A stretch of 64,000 nucleotides of DNA from Dasania sp. GY-MA-18. Lineage in GTDB: Bacteria > Pseudomonadota > Gammaproteobacteria > Pseudomonadales > Dasaniaceae. The notes under the pieces were generated by a model. It saw nothing but the letters and a program-made list of their open reading frames with translations, ran no database searches and was not told the DNA's origin. The stretch's first letter is position 1. Every line of letters starts with the position of its first letter. The DNA is taken from contig NZ_JANHAP010000007.1 in NCBI RefSeq assembly GCF_024734385.1, forward strand, positions 178,418 to 242,417. Direction: 5' to 3'. The translations under genes were made by a program, and so were the position numbers. Below are positions 62,554 through 64,000 of this stretch, in pieces.

Positions 62554-62757
62554 TTAGCTTACCGCGTAAAACAACTGCTCGTTGTCTACTTGGTTTTGTA
62601 GGCTTTCGTTAAAAATTTCACGGGCGATAATGCCACACTTGCCACACTGCGAGGCCAGATTTAACTCTTTGCGAACTTGGCCAAAGCTTTTGCCGCCATT
62701 GGCCACGGCTTCGCGTATTTGGCTGTCGGTAACGGATTTGCAAAGGCAAATATACAT
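62554..62757 (-). CDS. bfd: Bacterioferritin-associated ferredoxin
   Basis: 67 residues. The 2Fe-2S ligands are C4, C6, C38 and C41 in the CLC ... CGKC pattern specific to Bfd, within the BFD-like helix-turn fold. Bfd docks on bacterioferritin and reduces its core to release iron. Same strand as bfr. Transcription is probably iron-repressed through the Fur-like site at 62893-62917. Confidence 0.95.
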   Translation of the reverse strand: MYICLCKSVTDSQIREAVANGGKSFGQVRKELNLASQCGKCGIIAREIFNESLQNQVDNEQLFYAVS

Positions 62758-63215
62758 GTGCGTGTCTCTCTAACGGTCTGTAACTAGCGTCTGTAATGTG
62801 CGCTCACCATGGCTGGCTAACGGTGCATTGCCCACAGTGGCTACTAAGCGCTGCTGGGGCAGGGTAGCCGGCAATGTGCTAAAGTTAATCTAAATGAGAA
62901 TCGTTGTCAATATCATTAAGTGCTTTATTTGGTTAATAAGTAAACGCTAGGTGTGGCAGGCGTATTGATAGTTTTAAACTATTAAGTCGATTTAAAAAAA
63001 TGGGTGGGCTTGGGCGGGCGGGCTGTGTACTATCACAAGCCCTTAGCTAGGCTTGGCAGTGGCGTAAGCCGCTATTGCTGGGTGCAAACTAGCCGCTATA
63101 GTCACTGTAGCGTAATGAAAGGCTGTTACGGTTATTCAGGGGCTTTTTAAGGGTGGCCTTAAAGGGCAGGAATAACCGCAAATAATGTAAACATAACTTT
63201 TTGGAGGCTCGAACA
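62758..63215. promoter_or_regulatory. Divergent regulatory region between bfd and peroxiredoxin
   Basis: 458 bases without a gene. It contains the Fur-like element at 62893-62917 and a G-quadruplex-type motif at 63002-63022, plus promoters for both divergent genes that I cannot place exactly. Confidence 0.6.
62893..62917. promoter_or_regulatory. Candidate Fur box upstream of bfd
   Basis: AATGAGAATCGTTGTC followed by AATATCATT: an ATGAGAAT half and an ATATCATT half in Fur-box arrangement, with mismatches in the centre. Its place 136 bp before the iron-release gene bfd supports the call. Confidence 0.6.
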
Positions 63216-63818
63216 ATGAGTGTACTCGTTGGCAAACCCGCACCGGATTTTACTTGCAGCGCTGTTTTAGGTAATGGCGAGATAGTTGATGGTTTTAACC
63301 TAACTGAAACCATCAAAGGCAAGATAGGCTTGGTGTTTTTCTACCCCTTAGACTTCACTTTTGTGTGCCCTTCAGAGCTATTAGCGGTAGACCACCGCAT
63401 GGCCAAGTTTAAAGAGCTGGGTGTAGAGGTTATTGGTGTATCTATAGACTCGCACTTCACTCACAACGCCTGGCGCAACACGCCTATCAACAAAGGCGGC
63501 ATAGGCCCTGTAGGCTACACCTTGGCAGCCGATATTAACCATGATATCTGTCGCGCTTACGATGTTGAGTCGGTTGATGGCGTTGCATTCCGCGGTGCGT
63601 TTATTATCGATAAAGAAGGCATAGTGCGTTCACAAACTGTTAACGACCTACCTTTAGGCCGTAACTTTGACGACTTTATCCGTGTTATCGAAGCCCTACA
63701 ATTCCACGAAGAGCATGGCGAAGTTTGCCCAGCTGGTTGGAACAAAGGCGACAAGGGTATGGATGCATCACCTGAAGGTGTTGCCGCTTACCTAAGCGAG
63801 AATGCTGATAAGCTTTAA
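63216..63818 (+). CDS. Typical 2-Cys peroxiredoxin (AhpC/Prx1 type)
   Basis: 200 residues from ATG 63216 with GGAGG eight bases upstream; TTG 63201 would overlap that site. Peroxidatic cysteine C51 in DFTFVCPSEL and resolving cysteine C171 in GEVCPAGW, with the conserved GVSIDSHFTHNAW block. It reduces hydrogen and organic peroxides in the cytoplasm, using a thioredoxin- or AhpF-type donor. Divergent from the iron genes, consistent with oxidative-stress defence. Confidence 0.95.
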   Translation: MSVLVGKPAPDFTCSAVLGNGEIVDGFNLTETIKGKIGLVFFYPLDFTFVCPSELLAVDHRMAKFKELGVEVIGVSIDSHFTHNAWRNTPINKGGIGPVGYTLAADINHDICRAYDVESVDGVAFRGAFIIDKEGIVRSQTVNDLPLGRNFDDFIRVIEALQFHEEHGEVCPAGWNKGDKGMDASPEGVAAYLSENADKL

Positions 63819-63823
63819 GTAAA

Positions 63824-63865
63824 AAGCTGCAAGCTGCAAGCTGCAAGCTGCAAGTTGTAAGCTGT
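63824..63865. repeat. Six tandem heptamers after the peroxiredoxin gene
   Basis: Four perfect AAGCTGC units followed by AAGTTGT and AAGCTGT, starting six bases after the stop codon at 63818. Simple-sequence array; could be an IS target scar or repeat-bearing transcript end. Confidence 0.85.
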
Positions 63866-63878
63866 AAGAAAAGTGATG

Positions 63879-64000
63879 TGACCCACATAAAACGGACACT
63901 TAGATTGCAGCTTTATAGCAGAGCATTGGCACCTGATTCAAGGTGCCATGTACTCGCCACGTGTTATAAAAGTCATTAATGTAGGACTGCACCAAGCGTT
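63879..64000 (-). mobile_element. End of an IS3-like insertion sequence with transposase C-terminus, cut by window
   Basis: The minus-strand frame from the window edge to a stop at 63900-63902 reads SYINDFYNTWRVHGTLNQVP..., which matches the usual C-terminal end of IS3-family DDE transposases (YI.FYN..R.H..L). Just outside it, TGACCCACATAAAACGGACA (63879-63898) looks like an IS3-type terminal repeat. Only about 33 codons are visible, so whether the element is intact is unknown. Confidence 0.55.

Noticed and set aside
63824..63865. CRISPR array
   Set aside because: The repeats are contiguous seven-base units without spacers, and no cas genes are present.

Overview
The window reads as chromosomal DNA from a marine-type gammaproteobacterium of moderate GC. 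The evidence is three large TonB-dependent receptors of the oligotroph/sponge-associated type, TPR-sulfotransferases next to them, Rnk, a bacterioferritin/Bfd pair, GGDEF-EAL proteins with gammaproteobacterial features, and good Shine-Dalgarno sites. Genus cannot be fixed from sequence alone; a Cellvibrionales/Spongiibacteraceae-like origin is my guess. I found no rRNA, tRNA or CRISPR array. The one mobile-element trace is an IS3-like end at the right edge.

Almost the whole window is amine/amino-acid catabolism with its transport and regulation. Left part (0-18.4 kb): end of a GGDEF-EAL protein, a LysR regulator divergent from a class III aminotransferase, a TPR-sulfotransferase divergent from two tandem TonB receptors, then an AT-richer block with ferredoxin reductase, ferredoxin, aminotransferase, MFS transporter and Rieske oxygenase, and a second LysR regulator divergent from the oxygenase. 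Centre-left (18.7-27.8 kb): an operon of PuuC-like aldehyde dehydrogenase, APC permease and aspartase; a flavin monooxygenase on the other strand; and an operon of RidA-like, DUF1028 and M20 deacylase genes. Then (27.8-34.3 kb) a third TonB receptor, an aspartyl/asparaginyl hydroxylase-like gene, a propeller-like protein and a second TPR-sulfotransferase.

The most striking part is 34.4-61.1 kb. A three-gene cassette (two paralogous PYROXD2/phytoene-desaturase-like FAD oxidoreductases, tightly overlapped, then a GcvT/DmdA-like folate-binding protein) is present twice in opposite orientation: 36736-41115 on the plus strand and 51903-56288 on the minus strand. Each copy has a divergent regulator (a BetI-like TetR repressor with a 14-bp palindromic operator, and an AraC/OruR-type regulator) and a nearby Rieske oxygenase alpha subunit. 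A PuuA/GlnA-like gamma-glutamyl-amine ligase follows copy A. A class I glutamine amidotransferase and a class III aminotransferase follow the Rieske gene beside copy B. Between the copies lie a SnoaL-AraC fusion regulator, a six-domain XRE-GAF-GAF-PAS-GGDEF-EAL protein, and an MFS transporter with a DmpA-type aminopeptidase.

My working model is inference. TonB receptors and inner-membrane carriers import N-methylated or quaternary amines. Rieske oxygenases with a Glu at the bridging position, as in carnitine/betaine monooxygenases, start oxidative demethylation or C-N cleavage. The FAD/GcvT cassette continues demethylation and passes one-carbon units to folate. The ligase, PuuC-like dehydrogenase, aminotransferases, amidotransferase and aspartase channel the amine skeleton and nitrogen into central metabolism. 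The right end (61.2-63.9 kb) is ordinary housekeeping: Rnk, bacterioferritin, Bfd and a 2-Cys peroxiredoxin.
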